From: Marisa cornuarietis
Taxonomy: Eukaryota > Mollusca > Gastropoda > Architaenioglossa > Ampullariidae
Length of the DNA stretch: 64,000 nt
Direction of reading: 5' to 3'
Assembly (NCBI GenBank): GCA_004794655.1
Contig: SMMW01000046.1
Location: 1,214,001-1,278,000, forward strand
Shown piece after piece: positions 20,942 to 32,955 of this stretch (position 1 is the first letter of the stretch; the number at the start of each line of letters is the position of its first letter). Below the pieces are notes generated by a model that made no database searches, was not told the origin of the DNA, and worked only from the letters and a program-made list of their open reading frames with translations. A program made the translations under genes and the position numbers.

Positions 20942-23569
20942 ATCTTAAAATTTTGAAGCATAACCTAAATAATATGAAAAATACACTGAACAATATTGGG
21001 CTGAAACAACGTATTACTACGTCAGCTGGTGCATGTCTGTATCGACGTAGGAGCAAGTCAGTTGGGTGTCCACGTAGTCATTGGAAGTCTGCGTGGACGT
21101 AGTACAGAAACATAGTAGGGTGTGTATGGAGGTAAATCAGATAATGTCTTGTTAATGTCTTCGTGGACATGACTATAATGAGCAAGTCAGCCGGGTCCAT
21201 AGTTATTAAGCGAGGGTAGGTGGTTACCCTGGTGGCAAGATGGGGAGTTTAAAGTCTAGCGTCTTGTCTCCGAAGCAAGCATCGTAGTTCCGAAGTTATA
21301 AAGCGGTATCCAAAGGCCCCACATGTGTTATTATGGTTTTACACGCAGATTTTATGTAATAAGTGGCCTATTACACAGACTCCCTGTGGTCTTGTCTTCA
21401 GATCTTCAGACTCAAATCTTTTTTGTCCAATAATCTGCCAGGAACACTAAAACTTTGAGTCCAGCAGGTATAAGAAGGCAGATATCCCTGAAGCCGTTAC
21501 TTTCTCCCTATTTTGTTCCCAGGCAGGGGGTGACAATGAAAGATTGGACAGAGTTAAAGAGGGAGGGAATTCAAATAGTCACATGCATGGTGTGCTGGTA
21601 GATGGAGAGGAAATCTGATAACGCCAGCCTATAGAGCGCGACGGGTACGACAAATTTCTCCGACGGTGGAGAGGAAGGGAGGGAACTGTCATTATCTGAT
21701 GCGACGTCCATTCTCGGGACCCCTGCGCCAGTGATTCCCCCCCCCCACCATCATCCTCCTCATTGGCCGTCCGACTCTCCGCGAGCGCGCGCGCAGCAAC
21801 GAAACTGAGATATGTTTTAATTTTACGCATGGCTGGAGTTCCCCTCAAACTGCTGAGGACACCGGCAGTTTTGCCGACGACATAATTTTTGCCCCTTTGA
21901 AATCGCCCTTTCCGTCAGACCCAAAGGGAACTTGCTCCCAACGGCTGGATCGCGGGCACGGCGTCTATCAGTGTGAAGGATCTTACACCTGTCCACGAGA
22001 CTCCTGACATGCAGGCGCTGGGAGAGATTTAGAGAAGAAGGTGAGGCGAGTTCGAGTCCCTGCGATGGGTGCTTCATCTGCAGGCTGTCAAAAGCGAAGA
22101 TCAGAAGTCTCTAAACTGGTCTCGAACTTCGTCTTCAAGCGAATTAAAACCTTTCTTATCGGTTTTCTTGGGATCTGCCCTTGCTCGACATTTCATTCAA
22201 AGACGAAAACGCTAAACTCGGATTTGTCTCCGCTTGAACTACCCAGTGAGAGAGCACACACACGTGTCTCCGCTTGAAATACCCAGCAAGATATCACTAA
22301 TGAGCAGCCATCTTGTGCAGAGTTTTCAGGACGAGTTTGGGGGAACAGTGACAAAACTTTTGCAAAAGGCACTGTCAGAGGTGAAGCACATTTACTCGGC
22401 AGACCAAGGGCCTCGAGATCTCGACACTTGATTTTCTGACAGGAGGCAAGGGAGGAACAAGTGCGGCTATCGGCGAACCTGTAGGCAGAGTGCTGGCCCC
22501 TGGATAGAACGGCGCGCTTGTGGAGTTTTATGAGGCTGCCTGCAGATGGCTCCTGTGATTGGCAATTCCCTATCGGCGTAAAATCCCGCGTGAGTTCAGT
22601 TCACGCGCCGCTATCTCGGGGTCTCTCGTCACCTCATGTGAGAACAAGGGCAGCACTCGGAAACAACGGTCTCTCTTTCTTTCTGCACAACCTTAAAGTG
22701 CCTCACTTATCTACTGCAACAGCTTCCCCTGGTTTCTATTTCTTTCTTTTTCAAATTTTCAACTTTTTAAAATGTTTTCTTTATTTTTTTGCAAATAACC
22801 CCCCCTCCTCCCCATGTAAAATCGGGGCATGTCTTTGCACTATTAAAACAAAGACAAATAGTTCCAGTCATTCCTCTCACAACACTTGAGATCATTGAAA
22901 CCTGAAGTCATTGTCCTAATAATAATTAGTTCATGACTCTAATCACAGCTTGTTAATTGAGGTCGTGCGTATATGCCACAGTCTACGTGCCGCCATCTCG
23001 ACCCGTGACATGATTTCAGTGCCACTACAAACGGTAGCCACACACTATATAGTGCTGATTCTGCAAGGACCGAAGGAACAGCCAGACTGAAATGGCATCC
23101 GCTAGAGGGCGCTGCTCCCAGCCACACGTGTCGTCATCGGCGGCGATGGAACGAGAGGCTCGTGCTGTGGATCTCCTCTGGTGAAGTCGACCTCCTTCGG
23201 CAGACTGCTGTTTCTTACTCTCCATCCCCGCATCCCTGGCGTGGCCTGCAGTCTAAACACACTGCGTGAGGAGAGCTCAGCCATTGCGGTGTAAAATACA
23301 TTGAAACAAACTTCCTCGGAATGTCACTTCGCAAGAAATTGGCGCCTGCTTTTTTTTTTTTTTTTTGTCTTATTGCCCTCGGCTATATTTCCTGTCCCAG
23401 TGGGTAGCTGACAATTTTTTTTATTGGCCTGACCCCTTTATTATTATTATTATTATTATTATTATTGGACTTTAAGATATCTTTCTTTCAAACGAAAACC
23501 CAGCCATAAGCCTGACTACCCGCGAGCAAACGTCAGACATATTGTATCCAAGTTCTTTTGTGTCAGAGG

Positions 23570-23570
<1 letters not shown>
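20942..23570. other. Non-coding stretch
   Basis: No supported gene. GTGGACGTAGT-like words recur at 21030-21180. GTCTCCGCTTGAA..TACCCAG is duplicated 37 bp apart at 22228-22290. An ATT triplet run lies at 23440-23466. CpG-rich patches at 21.7-22.6 and 23.0-23.3 kb have no recognisable exon. Confidence 0.35.

Positions 23571-23631
<61 letters not shown>
23571..23631. repeat. (GT)n microsatellite
   Basis: 61 bp of pure GT. Confidence 0.97.
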
Positions 23632-23635
<4 letters not shown>

Positions 23636-26059
23636 TTGATTTTGAAAGCAGAAAGGTTCAGCTAGTTCCCTTAGATCATCAGGAAGTAAGACAGGAAGAC
23701 TCCGAAATCTGTGCCTACCCACACTTTTTCTCGCCAGGAACTAAGACATAATTTGGTCTGAACAGAAGAAAACCGGTTTTATCTCTACTTTTGTATTTTT
23801 ATTTATGGACTGATGTATTCAAAAATTTTCTTGTGGATTGAAATATTCAGAAATTGTCTTCGTGATCATCCATGTACTGGAATTTTCAGCCACTTTCCAC
23901 ATGGGCTCGACAGCTTGATCATCATAACACCGTAAACCCCTTACCTTCTTGGTTTTTAACTTATTTATTTTTCTGAACCCTCCTTTGTGCTTCACTGTGT
24001 ACCCGAGCCACGAGCCAGGCTTCCGACAGATTCGAAGCAGCTCAGTTGTTCTGAAACGGCTCGGTTGTCCTGTCGGAACACAAAGATTTATTTGTACAGT
24101 ATCACTGATGAGCTCCCTTGCCCTGTGTTATCTCCCCCAAAAAAGTCGCATCTCTATTTTCTTTCTCCCCTTTCTTAAAAGATAATCCTTTGGAAAGACG
24201 ACAATTCTCTGTGATGTGATTCCTTTTTAAATGTTCTGTTGGCGGCTGTGGGTGTAATCGGATGCAAAAGCAACATGTTGTGGGACGAACTTGTCAGCTT
24301 CATCATAACACTCGCCAAAAATGGCGACAAGAAAAGGGACCGTCTCAAAGGCACTCAGCGATACAGTCGACCAGCAAACAAAGGACCCACTCATCTAACT
24401 GCATGGCTACCGAAAAAATATCAAACCCACTGGTGCCAGATCTAGGACTCGTGCGCCGCAGACGCAAAAAAAAAAAAAGGAAGAAAAAATCTTCAATGAC
24501 CTCTTCCTGCACTGAATCCAATTAAAATATCGATGAGCCGCAAGATGGGACTAATTTTGTATTTCCATATCGCTCTTGTTTTTGTGGGTGGCTAGATTTT
24601 TGCTGGATAAAAGTTTGAGGGTAACTGGAGCCTTTATTGCGAAAGCTACTCCTGTTGTATCTCTATATTTGCTCTGCACTTTTTCTAGAAGAAGGGAGTG
24701 GAGTGCGAAAGGGGGGGGGAGGCTGACTAATGAAGAGTACGTTGAGAACTGTCTCTGTACCTCGGCTTTGTAACAGAATGCAAACCGACTAAATTTCCTC
24801 CCCTTGCAAGAAGACGATTTTTGATGTTTAGCCCAGGCATATCTTCCTCCGTTTTCATCCCTTTTTTTTGCGGAGGCAAGAGGGGTGGTGAGGGGAAGTG
24901 AGTAAAGGGAGGGGAGAGGCTAATGATTCTAGCAGAGGGTTGCAGAAATAATGACGCGGCATTATCACCGCACAATTTTTGTTTCTCCTCTGTGCTTCTC
25001 TATGCTTGTCTATTACAGTTTCAAGAGTTTGATAGATAGCAGATTTTCTCCTTAGTAAAAGCCAAGTTTTCGCATAAGAAAGGAGAAATTTTAACACGCT
25101 AGGGGGAAACATTAGTTTTCCTAAACGTTTGAAGTATAGTCACGTGACAAGATGAAGCCTGTCGTCCTTCCTTTTTTTTAGGTGAAGATAAAAGTTGCAA
25201 TGGCTGAATGTTATTAACACAGAAATAGCTTCCTTCTTTTTGAGTTCAAATTGTTTTGGCGAGTGTATAAGTGTGCGTGTGTGTTTGTGTGTGTGTAGAT
25301 GTGTGTTGTGTGTCTGTGTGTGTGCGTGCGCTCCTCCCCCCCCACTCCGTGTGTGTAATCGCTACAACAGAGTACAAAGCATGAGTTTAAGTAAAGTATT
25401 TAGTATCCATTACACACAGTGTTCATTTTATTTGTTTTAGATTAAAGAACAGGAAAAAAACCCGCGTGCAGACTCCAGAAACACAACATCCCATAGTCAG
25501 GACAAATAAAGCCCTCGTGAAGTCATCTGATCATGACAAAATGAGGTTCTCATGAAGTCACGTGGCTGTCACAAGATGTTACTGCCTTCACCATCAGAAT
25601 CAACAAGTTTCTTCCAAATTCTGGAAACTTACATACTGCTGTGTGCGTCCATTTCGTCTGTTTTAGATTTCCTCCCATCCCGTCTCTCTCTCTCCAGCAA
25701 ACGCCGGTTTGGACCGACATGGTCTTTGTCATTATGAACTGATACATATTCGAGCTGGCAATTTAATTAAATTTAATTTTTATGAGAGTTTGTGGCCGTT
25801 GAGTTTGTTTCCTCACTGATTTTCCTTGACCTCATCTGCACAAAGATTTCGAGGAACCAGTACAACCCCCGTGTGACATTTGTTTTCCTGTATAGTTGAG
25901 AGTCGTGCGGGTAACAGTTGCTCTAGTGTTGTGAAGTCACTGTAACAATGCTTTTAAAGTCATCAGAGTCCTTTTTAATATACACATCTTAATTGTTTGG
26001 TTTTTGGTTTGCTTTCATTGTTTACTTATTCTGGATGTACTTCATGTGATGGTCTTGGT
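23632..26059. other. Non-coding stretch
   Basis: No supported gene. A short GT-rich tract lies at 25270-25330. Open frames of up to 87 codons show no domain. Confidence 0.35.
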
Positions 26060-26071
26060 AGCCGCTCATCT

Positions 26072-26226
26072 GGGCGGTCCGGTGGCGCAACGGTTAGCGC
26101 CTGTCACCAATAGAAGGTTGACTGTCCTGGGTTCAGTTCTCGTCTCGGGCACGCTGTTCCTTCTCTGCATGTGACATCTGTTTACAGGGCTGGCTGCCTT
26201 GCCGTAAGACACCAATAATAAAAAAA
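26072..26226 (+). mobile_element. tRNA-derived SINE, family A, copy 2
   Basis: The head GGCGGTCCGGTGGCGCAACG and GGTTCAGTTCTC give A and B boxes; the body GGGCACGCTGTTCCTTCTC matches the 8.3 kb copy. It lacks the GATATAGCCTTAGTTGCTG part, so it is shorter. A 14-bp target-site duplication, AGCCGCTCATCTGG, flanks it (26060-26073 and 26227-26240; the exact left border is ambiguous by two G). Confidence 0.9.
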
Positions 26227-26240
26227 AGCCGCTCATCTGG

Positions 26241-27405
26241 ATACAAGTTGCTGGTACACAGTGTCTTTGGGGTCAGTGCAATTACCCCGCCTTGTGTCGA
26301 GCTCTTGACCTTTCAAAGGCTTCGTATCAAACCTCAACCATTGCGACCCAAGGTCCAGCGAGCACTCTGTGACCCCCACAACAGTCCCCTCCCCCCACCC
26401 CATCTGTCACCAGGAGTCATGGGTCCGTGAGCACCAAGGTTTGCCTGCTGCTGCTGCTGCTGCTGTTAATCTAAAACCAAAAGGCGGGTGGGGAAGTGAC
26501 GTCAGCACTGGTCCTGCTACTGACTCCCGTCACATGGGTGCGAAAGTTTGAAAAGGGGGAGACAATGCAGCCCTCGGAGTCTCCATGGTCTCAGAGATTC
26601 GAGAGATTTCTAGAGATTCTATGCTGTCACTGCGATGTTGACCAACAATCATTAGCGAGAGAGAGAGAAAAAAAGAGGAGAACTGGAGTCATTTACGTAC
26701 CAGATTTTGTTTTCAAGACCACCGCCCACACGGCGAGACAAAGGGAAGAAAGAAGAAAAGAAAGTATCAGCTGTAGGTGAGATGACAGCAGCTTTTAGGA
26801 AGATGCATTTCTTCATCACCAGATGATCGAATCAAACTCTATGTATACTGCACCCCAAGAATGTTATGTACACAAGAACACATTCACGTGTAAACACTAA
26901 TAGAATCACAGGTCCACTTGTGAAGTGTATTTCCATGAACACTAAAAAACCCCCTAAAATCTCAGTATAAGCAAGGCCAGTTATGTTTAATGTTTTCCAG
27001 AGACCCTCACTGAGCTCTAGAATCACAGTGTACACTTCTGCGAATCTGACAATAAAAAAAAGACAATAAACAAACCGCTAAGGGCTAAGACAAGGACAGT
27101 TACATGCTCACCGTGCTTTCGTGAACCGTGAAGAGGAAAGAAGTGCTTACCCGTGCAGTTCACTTGGTCAAGACTGCATAATGAACTCTTCATCGTTTAT
27201 TTTTAACTTACTTTCCTACAGGCCCGCTGTGCCAGCAGGGATCGCAGCAACTGGTGCGGGGCTGGGAGATGAAGACGCTGTTGTTGCATATCGTGGTGTG
27301 CCGCTGGTGAGGATGAAGGAGGTGGGTTGTTGTGGCCTATCGTCTGTCGTGGCCAGATCAGGCGGATTTGCACAAGACAAAACAAAACCTGCAGGCAACC
27401 GCACA
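26241..27405. other. Non-coding stretch
   Basis: No supported gene. A (CTG)5-6 run lies at about 26450-26466. Confidence 0.35.
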
Positions 27406-28438
27406 GCATGACTGTGACCAGAGAAACGCGCCGAGAACTGCTAATGTGTGCGTGTGTGTCTGTGCGTGTGTGTGTCTGTGTGTGTCTCTGTGTGTGTGTG
27501 CGTGTGTGTGTGTGTGTGTGTTGGAGAAATTTCACTGTGACTGTGACCAGACAAACGCGCGGAGAACTGCTAATGCGTGCGTGTGTGTCTGTGCGTGTGT
27601 GTCTCTGCGTGTCTCTGTGCGTGTGTGTTGGAGAAATTTCACTGTGACTGTGACCAGAGAAACGCGCGGAGAACTGCTAATGCGTGCGTGTGTGTCTGTG
27701 CGTGTGTGTCTCTGCGTGTCTCTATGTGTGTGTGTCTGTGTGTGTGTCTGTGCGTGTGTGTCTCTGCGTGTCTCTATGTTTGTGTGTCTGTGTGTGTGTG
27801 TCTCTGCGTGTGTCTGTGCGTGTGTGTCTGTGCGTGTGTCTGTGTGTGTGTGTGTTGGAGAAATTTCAGTGTGACTGTGACCAGAGAAACGTGCGGAGAA
27901 CTGCTAATGCGTGCGTGTGTGTTGGATAAATTTCACTGTGACTGTGACCAGACAAACGCGCGGAGAACTGCTAATGCGTGCGTGTGTGTCTGTGCGTGTG
28001 TGTCTCTGCGTGTCTCTATGTGTGTGTGTCTGTGCGTGTGTCTGTGCGTGTGTGTCTCTGCGTGTCTCTATGTGCGTGTGTCTGTGTGTGTGTGTCTGTG
28101 CGTGTGTCTGTGTGTGTGTGTGTCTCTGCGTGTCTCTATGTGTGTGTGTCTGTGCGTGTGTCTGTGCGTGTGTGTCTCTGCGTGTCTCTATGTGCGTGTG
28201 TCTGTGTGTGTGTCTGTGCGTGTGTCTGTGTGTGTCTCTGCGTGTCTCTATGTGCGTGTGTCTGTGTGTGTGTCTGTGCGTGTGTGTCTCTGCGTGTCTT
28301 TATGTGCGTGTGTCTGTGTGTGTGTCTGTGCGTGTGTCTGTGTGTGTGTGTTGGAGAAATTTCACTGTGACTGTGACCAGAGAAACGCGCGGAGAACTGC
28401 TAATGCGTGTGTGTGTGTGTTGGAGAAATTTCACTGCA
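27406..28438. repeat. Composite array: 65-bp unique block alternating with variable GT/CT tracts
   Basis: A block beginning TTGGAGAAATTTCACTGTGA and ending GAGAACTGCTAATGCGTGCG recurs at about 27521, 27628, 27855, 27922, 28351 and 28420, plus a partial first copy at 27411. The blocks are separated by TGTGTCTGTGCGTGTGTGTCTC-type tracts of about 10 to 350 bp. The long tract at 27990-28345 holds a sub-repeat of about 60-64 bp (TCTCTGCGTGTCTCTATGTG). Stop codons are rare in all plus frames, so open frames of up to 288 codons run through it. These are valine/cysteine repeats and not genes. Confidence 0.9.
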
Positions 28439-31400
28439 GCTAACGTGAAATGTTGCGGGACACAAGGTGCGCGTGTTGTGTAAAGGGAGGTAAGTATCAG
28501 GTTCTTTGCAAACAGAGAGAGAACACAAACTGTAGCAGAATGCATATAGAAATATTTCTTACCCAATAAATTGAAAAATGTTTCCCTCATTTAATAATAG
28601 ATGGCGTCGGCTAACTTTTTTCATTTTACGCTTTGAGTACAAAATTCAAAGAAAATCTAAAACCTGGAAAAAAGTTTATTATTTATGTAAGTTAAAAAAA
28701 AAAGCTGTCTCAAGTAAAATAACAAATTCTTGATTATAGAACACCTGAACGAAAATGAAATTTAGTACGCCTCACTCTTGTCCTGCAATCAAAAAAAAAC
28801 TGAGAAGTGTTATTAGCTAAAATTAATTTTTTGAAATACATATTTGTTTGTGAGTACAATGTATTTGTGTTTTAGACTTTAGTGTGACAGTTGTTACACG
28901 TACAGCCACCCACTCACTACAAAAGTCTGTCATTTTGTTTAAATGAACATCAATTATTCTAGGAGAGTTGAGCGAGTGTCTTTTCGACACCCTTTTCTTT
29001 ATTTGATTTCAATTATTATTTAGTAGCCGTTGAAATTTGAGTGAATTGCAGTAACTCGTTAAATTACATATTTTCACGCTAAAAACGGTGACACCATTGT
29101 TACCGCCACACATTATAAACATGAAATATAAATAGAAAAGTGTAATATAATCAATTTTATACAATTGGGTCAAAGTTCATCATCATGTGACAAGAGGACC
29201 TTGAAGATGACGTATTATTCTATTTTTAAACTAATATAAATGGCGCGTCCTGCTGACGTGTGTCATGACAGTCACGTGACTGCAATAAAGACAAATCCAG
29301 TTTCCGTGCTACACATCTCCCTGTGTAATCACCAATTAGCTGTAGATGAGCACCGGCTGGCAAGGAATGAGAGCAGGCTGGTCTCAATTTCTCTTCTCCC
29401 GACCCCAGCAAGACTTCTGACGCCATTTTGACGCCAGCACGTGACGGCGGGTGCAGGTCACCTCGTGCGCAGGCGGTTGGCGCTGCGGCGAAGGGTAGCG
29501 AAGATCAAGTCGGTTATGATGAAAGAATCTGCAGACGATGAAACACTTGCGCGTAACCGTAATAGCCACAGGGGTTTAAAAAAAATGTATATATATTTAT
29601 AAACCACATCAACAACAAACAAGCAAAAACTCAGACAGTTTGATGTGGAGAGGAACATCGACCGTCGGTTACCAGCAATGAAACGAGAATTATATTCGAG
29701 TGTTACCTTTGCTTGGGAAGTATTCTCATTTTTAGTCAAGTACGTAGGTGCAGCTCTTAAAAGAATGTCTTAAGCAAAAGTTACAAAACGCACATAGTGC
29801 ATTTTAGGTTTCAGTGCAAGAAATATAAAATAATGATGTTCGGAGAGTTTTTATTTGGTTTAAGAAAGAAAGAAATGCCTATCTTTCAACGTCCATCAAT
29901 TCTTTATTTTTAAACTGTATATTCGTTTGAATGCTCGCTCATTATAATCAGCCACAGAGGTGTTAGATATTAAGCCTTAAGACTGTAAAGGACGAGGCTT
30001 TTTTTAAAAATAAAAATTATCTCTGTAAAATGTATTGTGTTTGTTTATAAAAAAAATGCATTTAGATTTTTCGACAATTTTATACATGTAATATAAAAAC
30101 ATCGTCACAACAGATGCTATTGACTTGTTTTACCACTAGCAATTAAAAAAACCATTGTTTTTTTATTTTTTTGGAAACAATTGCATAGATTGTTCTGTTA
30201 CTAAAACAAAACATCTACTTTAAGAATTAATTTAAGGTATGCAAACAAAGAACCGGAAACACAAGGCCTGTCTAAAGGAAAGCCGAGACTTACACCGGAC
30301 ATGAACCTGAGTGGCTTATCCAGTAATGAAGGTCCGTGCTAATACACAAGTCAGCAGCAATACATTACGCACAGCATGCTGGGAAAAATACTGGAAGCTG
30401 ATCTCGGAGGTAAGATGATCTCTGGCGAGAAGGGTTCTGTACGAACAGCGAGAGTTCTAGTTTACGATAATGCAAGAAAAGGGAGGTACTTGTGGTGAGG
30501 GGGGGGGAGGGGGACAAGTCGCGGCCTCTGCGATGTAACTCTGTGAGTGGCGCTAGGCGCTGGCCACTGGGCTCGTGCAACACGCGCAACAGCTGATCGC
30601 CTGCACTTGAGGCCGTTACGTCAGCTGCCCCAGGGGTCACCACCAAGGCCAACAGACAGCCACTAAACAGTCGCACGCAGCTCCGCTCCAAGTTGGACAC
30701 TGGGTCGTAAAAGTCATGTGACCACTGAACACAAAGTGAGGAATACTTACTGAAAAACTAAAGATCAATTACTGGACACCAATTACTGAAACAATAATTA
30801 TTGAACTATACAAAACATATATTTACGAAACAGAACTGGACGATAACTACTAAAACAATATTGAACAATAATTAATTAATTCAATTATTTTTGTTGATAA
30901 TTCAATAATTGTTGAACTATGCTAACTAAAACAGTTATTATTACTGAACAGAAGCGGACATTGGAGCAAAGAGGTTATGAGAAATGAGATTATTATCCAG
31001 AAAACCGAACAATAAGTAGTGAAAATAGTAATGACTAATAATAATTACTGAAACAACTGAACTACTCATCAATTAATCTTAATAATAATAATAAAGGTGT
31101 GATTTCAATAGCGCTTGATCACGCTCAGGAGCATGCTCTCAATGCTTAATTAATAAGACTGACATAAATTATCATCATAATAATAATATTGATAAAAGCT
31201 GGACAAAATAGCAAAGAAGTCATGATCGTTGTACATAAACTGACCATTAATTATAGAAACAATACTGAACAATAATGTTTATACTACAACTGAAGAATAA
31301 CCAGGCCTGACGAGAGGGAGGGGCAGGAAGGGAGGGTGTACCCAGGCCCGCGGCTGTGGAGAGGGCCCGGCCTTGGTCAGTAATGTTTTCTCGTTTTCTT

Positions 31401-31546
31401 TTTCTTTTAAACAAAAGAAAAGACATCACGAGGAAAAATAAATAAAGCTTGACTTCAAAGAACGGTATGTGTAGTCTTCACCACTGCTAGAGCTACTGTT
31501 ACTCCAATAATTGTACTCAAATCTTTAACATCCCAGATGCCTAAGG
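28439..31546. other. Non-coding, AT-rich stretch
   Basis: No supported gene. A consensus donor word (GGGAGGTAAGTAT) sits at 28485-28497 with no exon visible. From 30720 to 31290 a GAACAATAATTACTGAAACAA-like word recurs irregularly (old minisatellite). A minus-strand frame at 30700-30365 looks signal-peptide-like but has no ATG. Confidence 0.35.
31081..31145 (-). mobile_element. Retrotransposon 3' tail (minus)
   Basis: (AAT)n followed by AATAGCGCTTGATCACGCTC and GAGCATGCTCTCA is the reverse complement of the L2-like 3' end at 9385-9460. Confidence 0.6.
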
Positions 31547-31696
31547 CACTGGCGTTGGAACTGGGGGAAGGGGGGGAAGGGGGCAGCCGCCCTCTCAAAA
31601 ACCATACTGAGGAAGCAAGAATGTGAAAATCGTTCACTGTCAGTATGAAGTTTGCCTCCCCACCCCCCAAAAGCCGAGCATCTTCCTACGCCACTG
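31547..31696. mobile_element. Small terminal-inverted-repeat element (MITE), copy 1
   Basis: About 150 bp with ends CACTGGCGTTGGAA and TTCCTACGCCACTG, an imperfect 14-bp inverted pair of the hAT-like CAGTGGCG type. The interior (GCAGCCGCC, ACTGAGGA, TGTTCACTGTC-like, AAAAGCCGA) is shared with 35521-35722. No clear 8-bp target-site duplication is visible. It is non-autonomous. Confidence 0.7.
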
Positions 31697-32147
31697 TTAG
31701 GGTTAAGGATATAAACCTTGTATTCTCTTTGATCTTTGTCTCTTGAATCTGTCGAGTTGTTCAAGTTATCTGAGGACATTTTTCTCTAGAAGGAGTGCGA
31801 ACCATTTTATGTAATTTTCCATCATTTACTGACCACTCACGTGTAACAGTTCTCAAACGTTCATCTTATTAAGTAGATCCTAGCGGCTACACGTTTCCTA
31901 ACGTTTGCTGCCTACAATACATGACTAAATGTAATACAGTACATGACTAAATGTAATGTAGATATTGCCAGTCAAATTATAACCTGTAATCAAACTGTTG
32001 TATACTGCGGACAAATTAACGATTACAATTAATGATTATTGCAAGAGGCCCGGAAACATCGTCTGCCTCGGGGCCTGTGCTGGCTTTCGGCGGACGGGGA
32101 ATAACTGTTGGTAACAACTAGCACCCTAGTCAGGAAATCTGATGATA

Positions 32148-32955
32148 GACACTTAAAGTACTATAGACACTTAACGTACTGTAGACAACGTACGATAGAC
32201 ACTTAACGTACTATAGACAATGTACGATAGACACTTAACGTACTTTAGACAATGTACTATAGACACTTAACGTACTATAGACAACGTACTATGGACACTT
32301 AACGTACTATATACACTTAATGTACTATAGGCAATGTACTATAGACACTTAACGTACTATAGACAACGTACTATAGACACTTAACGTACTTTAGACAATG
32401 TACTATAGACACTTAACGTACTATAGACAACGTACTATGGACACTTAACGTACTATAGACACTTAACGTACTATAGACAACGTACTATAGACACTTAACG
32501 TACAATAGACAACGTACTATGGACACTTAACGTACTATAGACACTTAACGTACTATAGGCAATGTACTATAGACACAACGTACTATAGGCAATGTACTAT
32601 AGACACAACGTACTATAGACAACGTACTATAGACACTTAACGTACTATAGACAACGTACTATGGACACTTAACGTACTATATACACTTAATGTACTATAG
32701 GCAATGTACTATACGTACTATAGGCAATGTACTATAGACACTTAACGTACTATAGGCAATGTACTATAGACACTTAACGTACTATAGGCAATGTACTATA
32801 GACACTTAACGTACTATAGGCAATGTACTATAGACACTTAACGTACTATAGGCAATGTACTATAGACACTTAACGTACTATAGGCAATGTACTATAGACA
32901 CTTAACGTACTATAGGCAATGTACTATAGACACTTAACGTACTATGGACACTTAA
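32148..32955. repeat. Minisatellite of TAGACACTTAACGTACTA / TAGACAATGTACTA modules
   Basis: Two short modules (an 18-bp ATAGACACTTAACGTACT and a 14-bp ATAGRCAAYGTACT) alternate over about 810 bp. The left part is irregular, with ATGGACAC and TAGACAACG variants. The right part (32715-32940) is a clean 32-bp dimer repeated about seven times. Nearly every module contains the palindromic GTAC. Confidence 0.93.

Noticed and set aside
27332..28483. Open frames of 180-288 codons on the plus strand
   Set aside because: They are reads through GT/CT repeats and give only Cys-Val-Ser-Leu strings in all three frames.
30365..30700. Possible secreted peptide precursor on the minus strand (hydrophobic LFSGCLLALVV then a basic RRGR)
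   Set aside because: The frame begins at GTG with no in-frame ATG or convincing acceptor before the hydrophobic part, and no donor afterwards.
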